Assembly: GCA_032358165.1 (NCBI GenBank)
Contig: JAALGY010000051.1
Coordinates: forward strand, 806,001-870,000
DNA length: 64,000 nucleotides
From: Diplosphaera chodatii
Lineage: Eukaryota > Chlorophyta > Trebouxiophyceae > Prasiolales > Stichococcaceae
Direction of reading: 5' to 3'
Shown: positions 32,975 through 44,623 of the stretch, piece after piece
Layout of the letters: each line of letters begins with the position of its first letter
Numbering within the stretch: the first letter of the stretch is position 1
The notes under the pieces: model-generated
The model's database searches: none
The model's input: the letters and a program-made list of their open reading frames with translations, nothing else
What the model was told of the DNA's origin: nothing
Position numbers and translations under genes: made by a program

Positions 32975-34538
32975 ATGGAGCCGGGCCAGGGCGGCGCAGG
33001 ACCGTCAGTGGACCATCGGAGGGAGCCCTGCCCTGACCGAATCATCGACGATGTGGGTGGCGCATTCGGGATGGGCGCAGTCGGCGGCGGCGTGTGGCAC
33101 CTCATCAAAGGCATCAAGAACTCACCGTCAGGAGCGCGCATGCTGGGGGGAGTGCAGGTGAGGCAGCTGCACATGCATCATGCTTCTGCGGCAGTGCGTA
33201 GGAACTTGCATTGCTGCACACATAGCCAGAGCGATCAGGCAGCCTGCCATGTCAGTGTACGGATGACTGTGGCGTCTCGGCCGCATGTCAGCACGCCTGC
33301 TGCAATGTCTCACAAACGCTGTGAAAGAGCGGAGCACCACAATGAAAGCTTGTAACGCTGCATTCATGATGATGCAGTCCATCCGGCGGGAGGCGCCTAA
33401 GATTGGCGGCAGCTTTGCGGTGTGGGGCGGCCTGTTCTCCACCTTCGACTGCACCCTGGTGGCGCTCAGGAAGAAGGTGCATGAAGCACATTGCAGGGCA
33501 CAAATCTCCCTGCCTGTCAGCCTGGCACGACTTGATACTTATGTGTTGCTTGAACAAGGAACGTCAGTGCTGTAGAGGTCCTGCGCCCTCTCTGTCTTGT
33601 TGGGCCCCTGTCAACTTGCACTCTATGCCATCTGTTTAGGAGGACCCGTGGAACTCTATTAGCGCGGGCGCCCTCACAGGCGGCTTCCTGCAGCTGCGCA
33701 CCGGCGCCCGGTCTGCCGCCAAGTCTGCAGCTTTCGGCGGCGTGCTGCTGGTGCGCGCGCTTGGCTCGCTTCATGCGGACCGTTGCGCTGCAGCAAGGCA
33801 GCTCCTGCCTGGGCCACAGGGTTGCTCCACACGGTTGCTGGGTATGTGGGCCGTCAGCTTGGTGCACAGCATAGCAAGCCGATCCTCCCCTGTGCAGGCC
33901 ATGATCGAGGGCCTGGGCATCCTGCTCACAAAGATGACGGCGCCGCCGCCCGCGCCGCCGCCAGCCCTGGATGGCATGATGGGCGCCCCCCAGCCAGGTG
34001 GGCTCACACCCGGTGTGGGACCGCCATGAACCCCCTTGCAGATATGACAAGCTGCAACCATGCTGACATATTCGCTCAGTGAACTTGTGGCTCTGAACGT
34101 GCGGTTCCTGCTCACGGGACTTGGTGACCAAACAGTCCGTCTGACGGCACCCTATGCTCGATGGCTGCAGCACCAGCGCCGCTGCCATCAGCGCCAATCG
34201 CAGCGCCGGACGGCGCCTCCCCACTCGGGGAGCTGCAGGCGCCCGAGGGCGGCTTTGCGTCCAGCAGCGGCGACGGCAGCGGCGACGGCAGCGGCAGCAG
34301 CGGTGGCTGGTTTGGCGGCTGGTTTGGCAGCGGCAGCAAACCGCAGCAGGTGGGTGGGTGTGGTGTCTGGCACCTGACGTCGGGTGTCGGCAGATGATAT
34401 CCTCACCATGTGGCTAGTTCAGATGCTGTATATTGATGCGAGCTGCTCACATGCGCTTTCTGATACCGCCTGCAGCCGGCGAGTGTGGAGCCGGTGGATC
34501 TCAGTGAGCCACAGCCACAGGGTGGCCGCTTCTCGTGA
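32975..34538 (+). CDS. TIM17: Mitochondrial inner-membrane translocase subunit TIM17
   Basis: Core subunit of the TIM23 presequence translocase. The first exon encodes [20 protein letters not shown] then [20 protein letters not shown] and [12 protein letters not shown]. Next are [20 protein letters not shown] with [10 protein letters not shown], the exon [20 protein letters not shown] and [16 protein letters not shown], then [20 protein letters not shown]. These four membrane segments and the EDPWNSI signature are diagnostic of TIM17. Downstream exons add a low-complexity plant-type tail with a Ser/Gly run and [11 protein letters not shown]. The last exon encodes [20 protein letters not shown] and stops at 34536-34538. 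The WFGG element is also seen in land-plant TIM17, which supports the extended 3' end. Confidence 0.93.
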
Positions 34539-34994
34539 TGGGCGCGATGACCAGGGATACTATCTGCAAGCTCTTGCTGAGGTAGTGGAGGGAGCTGGGG
34601 CGCATTTGTCATGGCAGGCCTTGCATGTGGCGTTCACTACTGGGACGTCCCTCTGACAGAAGAGTGTAGTCTACCATCCTGGGACAGTGTCTGCACATCC
34701 CAGCTATTCTTTGTGGCAAACCGTGCTTCCAGATCCTGACGTACACTTGGACGACTGCATGGATGTAGGGTCTTGTCAAAGGTGCCATGCTGCCGACGTA
34801 CAGCACCACATCACAAGTTGCAGTGCGCAGAAACAGTGCCTTGTGCAAGCAAGGCAGACATGCTGCTACACCTACTGTCAGCAAGTTGTCACGACGAACA
34901 AAATTGGGTTTCACGACGAACAAAATTGGGGTTCGCATGTCTATATGTCGCGCATTGACAGCACTACTGCAGTACTTAGCATTCGTCACGATGC
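34539..34994. other. Convergent 3' region, TIM17/GDPD copy 1
   Basis: Facing 3' ends. Holds the 20-bp direct repeat at 34889-34930. Otherwise nothing coding is visible. Confidence 0.55.
34889..34930. repeat. 20-bp perfect direct repeat
   Basis: Identical 20-mers at 34889-34908 and 34911-34930 are separated by 2 nt. They lie just past the stop of the first GDPD gene, in the convergent gap with TIM17, and probably fall in a 3' UTR. Confidence 0.9.
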
Positions 34995-37900
34995 TTACAG
35001 CGTCGCGAAGGCATTGGTGGCAGTGCTGACCACGGGGAAGATCTGCAGCAGAGAGAGATCACGCTTGGCAGCTGCACAGCACAGTCTTTACCCGTGTAGT
35101 ACAGTCGGGCACCAAAACACTGTTGTACCAGCGCACCAGACCCTGCGCTTTGTGTACATCATTCATCTGCGTGATCATCCACACCTGGCGCTTAGGGAAG
35201 TCGGGATTGGCGCGCTTGAAGCGCAGGGAGAACACAAGGCCCTCAACGAAGTCCGCAAACACGCCGTCGATGTTGAGCTGCAAGGTCAGCACACAATTCC
35301 GTCACATACCGAGGACTTTGGGCTGGAACTTTTGGTCAGGCGGCTCGGCTGTCGATGTTGTATGCCAGCGCTGGTGGCATGATCACACAGTGATGCCGCT
35401 GGACAGACCAGTGGTGGTCACGCACCTCACGGAAGAACAGCTCATACCTGCAGAAACAGATGCGCATGTCAGCACACCAACGATGTTCATAAGGCATCCA
35501 TCTTGGACTTATCAGCAGACATCATGGAACGAGGAGTCGCCCCAATGCTCGCCCACTCACTCCGACATGATGGTCGGCGGGTTGAAGTTGGTCGCAAAGT
35601 TGATGGGCTCATTGCGGAATGTGTATGCGTGCACCTGCAGCTTCCGGTCGTGCGCCCTGCACATGCACACAGAAGCGCGACTCCGCCGGGCTTGAGCCAT
35701 CAGAGGCAACACGGCAAGCAGATTGACCCTGCCGTCACCAGGCGGCCGCAGGTGATCAGCAGACACCCAATGAACATGATGAGCTAGGCCTAGCTCTTCC
35801 GGCGGTGTGTGGGCAAGCCGGGGTGCGCACCGCTGGATGAGGTCAGTGGTGTAGGTGATGGCGGTGTGCGAGCCTGTGCCGGGGGCGATGGTGTCCTTGT
35901 ACGGACCGATCGCGTCGGCGTACTTTGCAACCTCATCCAGGCCCGTGTTGACGATCAGCGCCTGCAAACCTGAGCTGCGTCAGATTCTGCATGCCGCTAC
36001 GTTGGCGCCATCGAGCACAGGTGCTTACACATGCTGTGGCCATCCATGAGGAGGCACAGTATGCAAGCCGGTGGTTGCCAGGCTGACTCACCCCGTACAG
36101 CTTGTTGGGCGTGGAGCCACCCGTCGGTGTGAGAACACCAGTACCCTGGTCGGGGATGGGCGCCTGCACATAGGACATCGGTCGTAGCATCAGGTCCTGG
36201 TTTGCAAGCACAGAACAGCCTCAAAGTGACCAATGTCATTGTGCAGCTGGCCCGTACTTTGCTTCCATTCTCTTTTGATGTGTACATCTTGCACACAAGT
36301 TCGGCGCAGCCCCGCATACCATGAGCTGGATGGACTGCAACAATCCCGCTCATATGGCAACAATGGACGTTTTACAAGGGAGGTGGTGGACACCCTCACC
36401 GTGGCCTCGTCATACAGCTGGACGATCGGCAGGTCGGTCAGGGGCCGCATCGCCTTCAGGTTGTTCTGCTCAAAGGACTGCAGGAAGATGGGCTGCACCG
36501 AGGAGCACAGCACACCGTCAGTGTGGCATCAGGCGATGTCACATCAGCTCGCTGAGTGTGTGCCAGCTGGCGGACAGCGCACATGCCTGCTGCCTCACCT
36601 GCTTCAGCCACTGCTTGCTGTTCAGCTTGCCGCGGTAGCCCTTGCTCTTGATGATCTACAGCAGCGGCGAGTGCCACATGTTGTATTCAGGCCTGAAGGC
36701 GGCGCCCGCAGTGTTCTGGCAGCTTCAGCCAGCCGCAGTGCAGTGTCGTCAAGTGCCGCCATGGCACCAGCAGCTCACCTGAATGTACTTCTCGGTCATG
36801 GTCTTGCCCTTCAGGGCGGGCAGCTTGAAGCTGTCGTGCCACGTCGGGTGCTTGGTCTCGATGTAGGCGCCTGCAACCATCCATCACACCCCTGGGCACA
36901 TGTTGCACTTCTTGCAGCATGCTTGTCACTTTGCTTGAGCATAGCTCTGTGACGTAGTGGTGGCTCCTCCGGGCAGGGTGTCGAAATGGGCGCATAGTTC
37001 ATAAATCCTCCAGCCATGGCGAGCTACGAGTGAGAGCTAGGGCTTAGGACCCACCCACAACACGCTTGGCGTTGATGCAGATGTCCAGGTACTCCTCCAG
37101 GGTGATGATGCCAAACATGTCGTTGTCTGCGCGCAGCGATGCAGCGTCATCGGCGCAGCCTTGTGGGTCATGCGAATGACGTTCATACTGCACCTCACAG
37201 CAGTCAGTCAAGCAATTGTCGTGGCACAGAGACACTCACAGGACTGGTCACGGGAGTACACCCGCTGGCGCGCCCTCAGGGTCTTGATCTCCGCCAGGGT
37301 GAGGTCCTGCAGCAGGCAGCCGCCTTCGTGACAACCCCTCAAGACGCTCCCACTGTGACACTCTGACCGTGGTCAGCAACGGCACCGGAGCGCCGCACCA
37401 GCTGCAGCAGCCAACACCCTCACGCAAACCGCACAAGCAGGCAGTACTCACGATCGCGTGGACGCCGGTCGAGGGCAGGAAGTCGATCTCGTACGTCTCT
37501 GCAGGGAGTGTGCAGCGTGAGTGCGTCGCCAGTGGTGACGTGTCCGGGGCATGCGGGAGATGCGCAGGGCTTGGGTGTGCGGCAGATGCTCAGCACACAC
37601 TCACTGGTGCGGTCCTTGAACAGGTCGTCGGCGTTGGTGGTGTTGCTGAGGTTGGGCTGCGGGACACGGGCACACATGTCAGGGGTGACAGGCGAGTGTG
37701 GCCACCGCGCTTCCACCTCACTCCGGCCATGCAGGCTGCGCAGCAGTGGCGCTCACCTCGTGGCGCAGGACGAGGTGGCCGTCCTTGGTCAGCACGGTGT
37801 CGCCCTCGATGAAGTCCGCGCCCTGGCGAATGAAGGACCACCGCAGCTCACCTCAATATTGCCCAAGGCCAGGAGCTGTGATGCAGAGAAGCCTCATGCA

Positions 37901-38446
37901 CACAGGGTGCTGCTCTATGAGAACAGCATGTCTGGCGTAAACAGCAGCGCACCAGGGCGATGGCCTGCATGTAGTCCTCGCGCGTTTCCTCCGGCAGCTC
38001 ACCTGCAGATACACACAGGGGCTTCTGGTACAGCACACAAGGGACGGCCACAGCACGGCAGGGCACTTGAGCGGTCAAGAAATGATGCCCTGCTGTGCCC
38101 AACACGGCCGAGAAGCACACAGCGTTCCCGTCCTGCAGGTTGAACCCATGGTGCCGTGCCGTTCGGAATATGCCGTGCCGAGCAGGGCCGCACCGCTGGA
38201 GCCGCGGTGGGCCAGGGCGTAGGGGCCGGCGGTGGTGGGCGCCAGGGGGGTGGGGTCCTTGGGCCGGTTCTGCTCGTATCGGGACATGCCCTGCACCAGG
38301 TAGTCCCGGGGCTTGTTGCCGCCGTGGCCGTGATTGTAGTTGTAGTCGTCATCGCCGCTGTGGAGCGGCTTCCGTGCGTCGGCGGCGCCGGCGGCCAGCA
38401 CGATGGCCAGCAGCGCCAGGGCGCAGATGGACCTGGAGACCGCCAT
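34995..38446 (-). CDS. GDPD: Secreted glycerophosphodiester phosphodiesterase, copy 1
   Basis: Hydrolyses glycerophosphodiesters to glycerol-3-phosphate and an alcohol. Signal peptide MAVSRSICALALLAIVLAAG. The TIM-barrel catalytic set is LAHRGSSG, then PEETREDYMQAIAL, GADFIEGDTVLTKDGHLVLR and HE, holding the HRG, Glu/Asp and His residues of the family. It continues NLSNTTNADDLF, TYEIDFLPSTGVHAI, EIKTLRARQRV, FGIITLEEYLDICINAKRVV, AYIETKHPTWHDSFKLPALK, SKGYRGKLNSKQWLKQ, PIFLQSFEQNNLKAMRPLTD, IPDQGTGVLTPTGG, YADAIGPYKDTIAP, TFRNEPINFATNFNPPTIMS and LNIDGVFADFVEGLVFSLRF. The last exon encodes IFPVVSTATNAFATL then TAA at 34995-34997. About fifteen exons share intron positions with copies 2 and 3. 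The plant secreted GDPD type (NLSNTT, ETKHP, IDGVFADF) fits. Role in phosphate scavenging is inferred from the family. Confidence 0.92.
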
Positions 38447-39684
38447 GCTGCCTGCGACACAGGGAGAAGTGATCAGTTACGTCCATGGCGCACGCCTGGT
38501 TAGCTTGGGGGCTGGCATGCGCGCGCTGGCAGCGCATCGGGCCCGCCATGTCATTATTGGCTGGGTTCTGCATACTGCCATCCTGCCAATACACCCATGC
38601 TGATGGTACCAGGTGCAGTGCCTGGTTTGCTAGGTGCTGCACCTGGTGTGACTGCATGCCAGTGACAGCAGTCACGTCTGCTGATGCCAGGTGCAGGTGG
38701 GTAGACAGCGTCCCACTGGGGCGCTGATTAGCTGACATGACGTCTGAGGCGTCGCATGATGAGCTTGTGTCATCAGCGGGTCAGCCGGTCGCGAAAATCA
38801 GCGCAGAGCGCACTCCGTCCGAGGGTGCCATGCAAGCACAGTCCAAGCCCCATCGGCGTGCAGAATGTCCCGAACTGAGCGTCAAGATGCTCACTCAATA
38901 CGCCGCTCACAATCCGCGCGACATGCACCCATCGCACACAACAGCCAACGACCGAGCCACACAGCTCCCTGCGTGTATCGCAGCATTGACGCCTAAAAGA
39001 TTCCAACCTAAACGATGCGCTCGCACGACACTGCCGTTACCGGTGCTTGTGCACCGTTGGCACGCGCGGCAGCTGTAACTCGGGCGTCATCGCGCACGCA
39101 GACTATGACGCACAGCTGACATGCGCACGGACCTGCTGCCGGTTTGCAGCGCACGATGCAGCCAAGCTGCCAGGTCAGGACACCAAGATGCTGTGGCACG
39201 CCTCCAACCACCTGGACCCTTGCATTTTCATGCAGCGCTGCGTTGCTGATCGCACCTTGGGAGGATGCGAGGCTTTGTGCAGCTGGTGACCTAGCCGATC
39301 CCGGTGCGAGCGGCGAGTACAAAGCAAGACCAGGTGTGCAGGCGTCTCCGCTTGCGGATAGACATCGCCACCGGCTGCACTCTATCTACGTCATCCAGCG
39401 TAGTACTCGAATATGCTGGCCGGGTCATATTGTTCGTTTGTGCGCTTACACACAGATCGCAGCACGTGCGGATGGGACTCGCAAACTAAATAAATGAACG
39501 CATTCCAGTGCATCAGCACTTGCATCCATCAAGCAACAGTGCACCGCAATGAATGGCCAGTACTATGGTCACAGTTGGCAGGATCTGCGTGCTTCCAGAT
39601 CACGACTGTCTGGCAGTGCGGCAGACTATCTGGAGCCCATCGGGCATGGGCGCTCTCAGCGTGTGCTGATATCTATTTCACGCA
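38447..39684. other. Spacer between GDPD copies 1 and 2
   Basis: About 1.2 kb that must include the copy 1 promoter and the copy 2 3' flank. Contains duplicated block a. Frames here are short and unconvincing. Confidence 0.6.
39240..39490. repeat. Duplicated intergenic block, copy a
   Basis: This spacer segment between GDPD copies 1 and 2 resembles 44160-44395. Shared runs in the same order include GCACCTTG, GATGCGAGG, ACCTAGCCGA, GGATAGACAT, TCTATC, a TGCTCGAAT-like run and CAGCACGTGC followed by GGGACTCGC. No open frame in it is convincing. Confidence 0.6.
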
Positions 39685-42600
39685 CTATGGCGTTGCCGTG
39701 GCGTTGGTGGCTGTGCTCACCTGCGGCAGGATCTGCAAGGGCAGGAAGCGGGCAGTCAACGGGTGCAACCTTGATATGGGCAGCCAGCACATGTCTTCGA
39801 TGCAGGTGTGGTGCTGGGCTGGTCCCTGAAGCCATATCGGTGCGCGCTGCCACGCACTCGACTGCACATGCGCAAAGTTGCAAGTGACACCAAGCGCAGC
39901 GGGCCGTGTGCGGTGACCCAGCAGTGCCCAGACACAGTGCGGCACCTGGCGGCGGGGGAAGCTGGAGTTCTGGCGGCGGAAGCGGTAGTAGAACACCAGG
40001 CCCTCGATGTAGTCGGCGAACACGCCGTCCACGCCCAGCTGCGCACGCAAATAGAGCAGCCGAGTCAGCGCATGGAGGGAGCACAGTGAGGGCCGCCGGC
40101 ATGGCAATGCTGTGGATCCAGCAGGCTGGAGGCGAATGACATTGCAGCCCATGCGAGGGTGAATTGGTGACAGAGCACGGCTCACCTCCTCAATGTACAG
40201 CTCATACCTGCAGAGCAAACATGGAGGGATCGTAAGTGACATTGTCGCCAGACTGTGAACTGCCAAACGAGAAAAAAAAAAAAAAAAAACAGCAAGCTCG
40301 GCCATTGTCCGAGGAACAGATGTACTGTTGCACTCACTCGGACATGATGGTTGGCGGGTTGAAGTTGGTGGCGAAGAACACTTGCTCGTTGCGGAAGGTG
40401 TATGGGTGGAGCTGCAGGCCAGCCTTGTGCACCCTGCAGCAGGTTGGAAACGCGTCAGTTGGCAGGGCTCTATGCCGCACGACCGAGCATCGTTGGGAAG
40501 GCGGTTGCTTGCTGCCTACACGAAATGAGCTACATGGGAGGTGCATTGGCGAGCGTCTGCGTCCCAAAACTGCTCAGTATCTTGAGGAACATACAGGTAC
40601 AGATGGTGCGGCGGCAAGCGGCATGGCACAGTAAACTGAGCGTGCACAGCCATAGCAAGGGCAGCCAGAGTCCTGCCGCACGCCGCACCGCATGGCCAGG
40701 TCGGTGGTGTAGACGGCCTTGCCGCCGACCAGGGGCACCAGGCTGCCCTTGTCGGGGCCGACTGCGTCGGCGTACTGGGCGATCTCCGCGAGGCCCGTGT
40801 CGATCAGCAGGCTCTGCAACGTTGCCAGGCGCACTCGTGAAGGGGCTTGTGGCAGGCCCTGATGCAATGGGAATTGACAGTGCAGAATGCCGACGCCTGC
40901 AAGGCCATCAATGTGTGGATGGCATGGCCCCATCCGTCCAACAAATATGGAAAGCTGTGGGCATCGCAAGCTGCAACGGCGGCACGCACCCCGTACAGGC
41001 GGCCGGGCTTGGCGCCGCCAGTGGGCGTCAGCACGCCGGTGCCCTGGTCCGGGATGGGCGACTGCACGGTCGGCACCCGCAGTCAGCTTGCGCCCTTCAC
41101 TGGTTCGTCACTGCCCCCAGGCGCGGCAAGTTTCTGTGGTTGTTGAGGCAGCATGCAGACTGCCTGAAGCCAGGACAGCTGGCAGGCCAGTGAACTGTGG
41201 TTCCAGCCACAAGGAGAAGGTGTCTCCCGATGCAAACTCACGGTGACGCCCATCGTAAGCTGGACGATCGGCAGGTCAGTCCGTGGGCGCAGGTACTTCA
41301 GGTTGTTCGTCTCGAAGGATTGCAGGAAGATGGGCTGCAGGAGGCCAGAGAGAACAGTGTCAGCAACTTGGTCTTCCCACTAGAGATGGTGCACTCAGAT
41401 ATCTGTTTGCCCACAATCGCAGCAACTGGGTATGGCAGCTGGCCAGCATGATGTGCTGGGCACACCAGGCTCAACTTGTTTGCGGGCAACCACTGCACTT
41501 GCATGAATCTGTCTTATGGAAGTGTTCGCGACCCACCTGCTTCAGCCACCGCTTGCTGTCGAGCTTGCCGCCGTACCCCTTGCTCTTGATGATCTGCGAC
41601 ATTGGCGTATGTTCCTTTGCATATGCAATCTGGACTGATGATAGATACCATCACTGCTATCGAATTAGTCTCGGCACAATTGTCCAAAGCGGCACAGCCC
41701 AGCACAATGATGATGTCGAGCTTGCGGCGACATGTCATGTGGGCCCACCTCCAGGTACAGCTGGGTCATGGACTTGCCCTTCATCGCTGGCAGCTTGAAG
41801 CTGTCGTGCCACGTTGGGTGCTTGGTCTCGATGTATGCGCCTGCACGGGGTTCGAAGCAGTGACGACCTGGTACAGCAGTGCTGATGGTGCAGGGTGTGC
41901 AGAGGTCTGGCGGACGCGCGAGCAGCAGCTGCTGGCATGCAGGGGAGCAAGATGACCCACCAACCACCCGCGGGGCGTTGATGCAGATGTCAAGGTACTC
42001 CTGGAGAGTCAGGATCTTGAACATGTCGTTGTCTGCAACACCACATACACAGGTGTCAGGCTGTCAGCAGCCAGGCGCTACAGGCTTATGTTGTATGGTG
42101 ACGTTTTTCTCAGTGGCACATGGTATGGCCAGTGCACACACCCTGACGTCAGTGATTCGGTGTTGACAGCTGCACAGCAGACAGACTGTGCATATGCGCT
42201 CACGCACATGACTGGTCACGAGCGAACAGGCGCTGGCGCGCCCTCAGCTGCCTGATCTCTGACAGTTCAAGGTCCTGCGGCAGATTGTCAAAAGATGTTG
42301 ATCGTCGCAATGCGCAACAGGCAGCCGCAATTCTGCACTGGGTGGTGAAACCTCATGCAACATAGTGGTAGAGTATATGCACTCACGATGGCATGCACGC
42401 CAGTCGAGTTGACGAAGTCGATGACGTATGTCTCTGCGCATCAGGGAGGGCAATGTCTTCCACACAGGCGGACATGCAAACAGGCAAATCGTCACAGTCC
42501 ATGCGCAGAAAAGACGGGTGCGATTTGGTGACACCTGCTCCTCCGCAGCAGGGACTCACTGATGCGGTCTGGGAACAGGACATCAGCGTTGGTGGTGTTG

Positions 42601-43442
42601 CTGAGGTTGGGCTGCGCAGGGGAATGCGGAGCGTCAGCAACAGTTGTACGGTTGACAAATCACATGCGAAGCAGCGTGGTCAGGTGCACATACGACTCCC
42701 ATTCCAAAGCGGCAGCAACAGTGTGTTGCTGCAGCGCATGAAAGCTCGGGTGAGGCGAGGCGCCAGCTGCCAGCGCTGATCACCTCGTGACGGCAGACGA
42801 GGTGGCCGTCCTTGGTCAGCACGGTGTCACCCTCGATGAAGTCCGCGCCCTGGGTCGTCAGGTGACAGGTCAGTAATGACTTCAGGTCCTGATCATGCAT
42901 GGTCAGGTGCGAATATGTGGACAGCATAGCACACTCCGATTTGGCTGCTTCACGACCAAGAACTGTGCGCACCAGAGCGATGGCCTGCATGTAGTCCTCA
43001 CGAGTTTCCTCCGGCAGCTCACCTGCAGATGTACACAGGGGCTTGGGCAATAGCAGTCAGAAGGAGGAAGCTGCAGCACGACAGTGCGCTCGACCGGTCA
43101 AGCAGCGCTGGCCTGATGTGCGATTACGTATAGCAGGTTGGACACAGCGGCCCGTCCTGCAGACTGAAGCAGTGGTGCTGTGCCCTTGGCATGGGAGCGA
43201 GCCCTGCTGGGCGGGGCCGCACCGCTGGAGCCGCGGTGGGCCAGGGCGTAGGGGCCGGCGGAGGTGGGTGCCAGGGGGGTGGGGTCCTTGGGCCGGTTGG
43301 CCTCGTAGTTGGACATGCCCTGCACCAGGTAGTCCCGGGGCTTGCTGCCGCCGTGGCCATGGCCGTGGCGTGCCTCGGCGCCGGCGGCGACCAGCACGAT
43401 GGCGAGCAGCGCCAGGGCGCAGGTGGACTTGAAGGCCGCCAT
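39685..43442 (-). CDS. GDPD: Secreted glycerophosphodiester phosphodiesterase, copy 2
   Basis: Tandem paralogue of copy 1 with the same exon plan. Signal peptide MAAFKSTCALALLAIVLVAA then GAEARHGHGHGG. Catalytic LAHRGSSG, PEETREDYMQAIAL and GADFIEGDTVLTKDGHLVCR followed by HE are intact. Downstream blocks: NLSNTTNADVLFPDR, TYVIDFVNSTGVHAI, LSEIRQLRARQRLFARDQS, MFKILTLQEYLDICINAPRV, AYIETKHPTWHDSFKLPAMK, SKGYGGKLDSKRWLKQ, PIFLQSFETNNLKYLRPRTD, IPDQGTGVLTPTGG, LLIDTGLAEIAQYADAVGPD, LHPYTFRNEQVFFATNFNPP and LGVDGVFADYIEGLVFYYRF. The terminal exon is ILPQVSTATNATATP with TAG at 39685-39687. Compared with copy 1 it has a Gly/His-rich stretch after the signal peptide and TLQEYLD for TLEEYLD. An 18-A run sits in one intron (40272-40289). 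Confidence 0.92.
40272..40289 (+). repeat. A18 homopolymer in a GDPD intron
   Basis: Eighteen consecutive A residues lie between the exons encoding RYELYIEEV and NFNPPTIMSE of copy 2. On the transcribed strand it is a poly-T run near an intron 5' end. It is the longest homopolymer I noticed in the window. Confidence 0.95.
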
Positions 43443-44623
43443 GCTGCAGGCATGTCACAAACTCAGTGCGAGTCAGCACCCGATGTTGCATGCCTGCTCG
43501 TTCAGCTGTCACTGCACGAGCGGACGGGCAATGCACAAGACCGGCCATATGGGTTTGACGCATCGGAAACACAACAGGAGACGCAATCGAGCACCACCGG
43601 AAGCAAGGGGTCCCGACATCCACAATTGACAGTCAGGTGCAGGAAAAGAGCCCACAGCGAGGGCGCTGCCTGGGATAGGTGTGGTGGGCACCGAAGCATC
43701 ACACAGGCAACCTCCAAGCCAATGCAGTTGCAGAAACCGTGCAGCTCCGATCGTCATATTCTGTATGCCTGTTCTTGCCGGCCAGTGTCTGCATGTGCCA
43801 CCTCAATGCCGGCAACTTATAAGGGTCGCGGTACAGTTTGTGCTTTGCACATTGCACATCAAAGCTGACACAAGGGCATGTGCAGATCCTCGCATGCAGC
43901 GCGGCTCAACAGCCCAGTGCGGACTGGGACAGTGCGCCCGCACGACATGGTCAACGACAGTGCGTGTACGAAGCTGTTCGGGTGCAGCGAGCGCGATCAG
44001 AGCGGGCGATGGGAGCGTGCACATCGACCCCATCAGCTGCAGGCATGCATGACAACAGGAAGACAATAGCATTCCGTGGGGGACACGCAACCAGGCGGCC
44101 GCTCGGCAGCCGCCAGGATCCATGTGTGCCTCGCACATGCACACGGCGGCGCGCTTATGTTGTGGTGCCGGTCGCACCTTGAGAGGGATGCGAGGTTCGC
44201 CGCAGCAACCTAGCCGACACCCCTTCGGATCGCCGCAGCAAGATGACACGGCTTGCACGGTCGGTTGGCCCTCAGGATAGACATTTCGGTTGTAGAGTCT
44301 ATCCTACCCGTGACAAGAATATGCTTACATGCTCAAATTGTGCTCGAATGCATGGCAGCACGTGCAGGCGGGACTCGCTGCGCAAGCTGGCATCTCATGC
44401 ACATGCGGCGCCTCCAGCGGCGGCAACAGTGGCGGCAGGTGGACTGCACAAACTAACAGCGATGCAGGCAGCCACCAGCATTCACGCTGCTTCTCCATGA
44501 CCATTTCGGTGAGTGACGCTGGGCCAGCCAACGCAGCTCACGCTCGCTGGCATGCACCAAGTGCTTCAGACATCCAGCTGTCTGAAGCAAGGCGCTGCGG
44601 TCAACGGCTGGGTACGCCATGCC
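43443..44623. other. Spacer between GDPD copies 2 and 3
   Basis: About 1.2 kb, nearly the same length as the first spacer, with duplicated block b. A palindromic CTTATAAG at about 43816 may be a TATA-like element for copy 2 (weak). No coding signal. Confidence 0.55.
44160..44395. repeat. Duplicated intergenic block, copy b
   Basis: Spacer segment between GDPD copies 2 and 3, collinear in its matching runs with 39240-39490. It marks the duplicated unit as larger than the gene itself. Confidence 0.6.
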
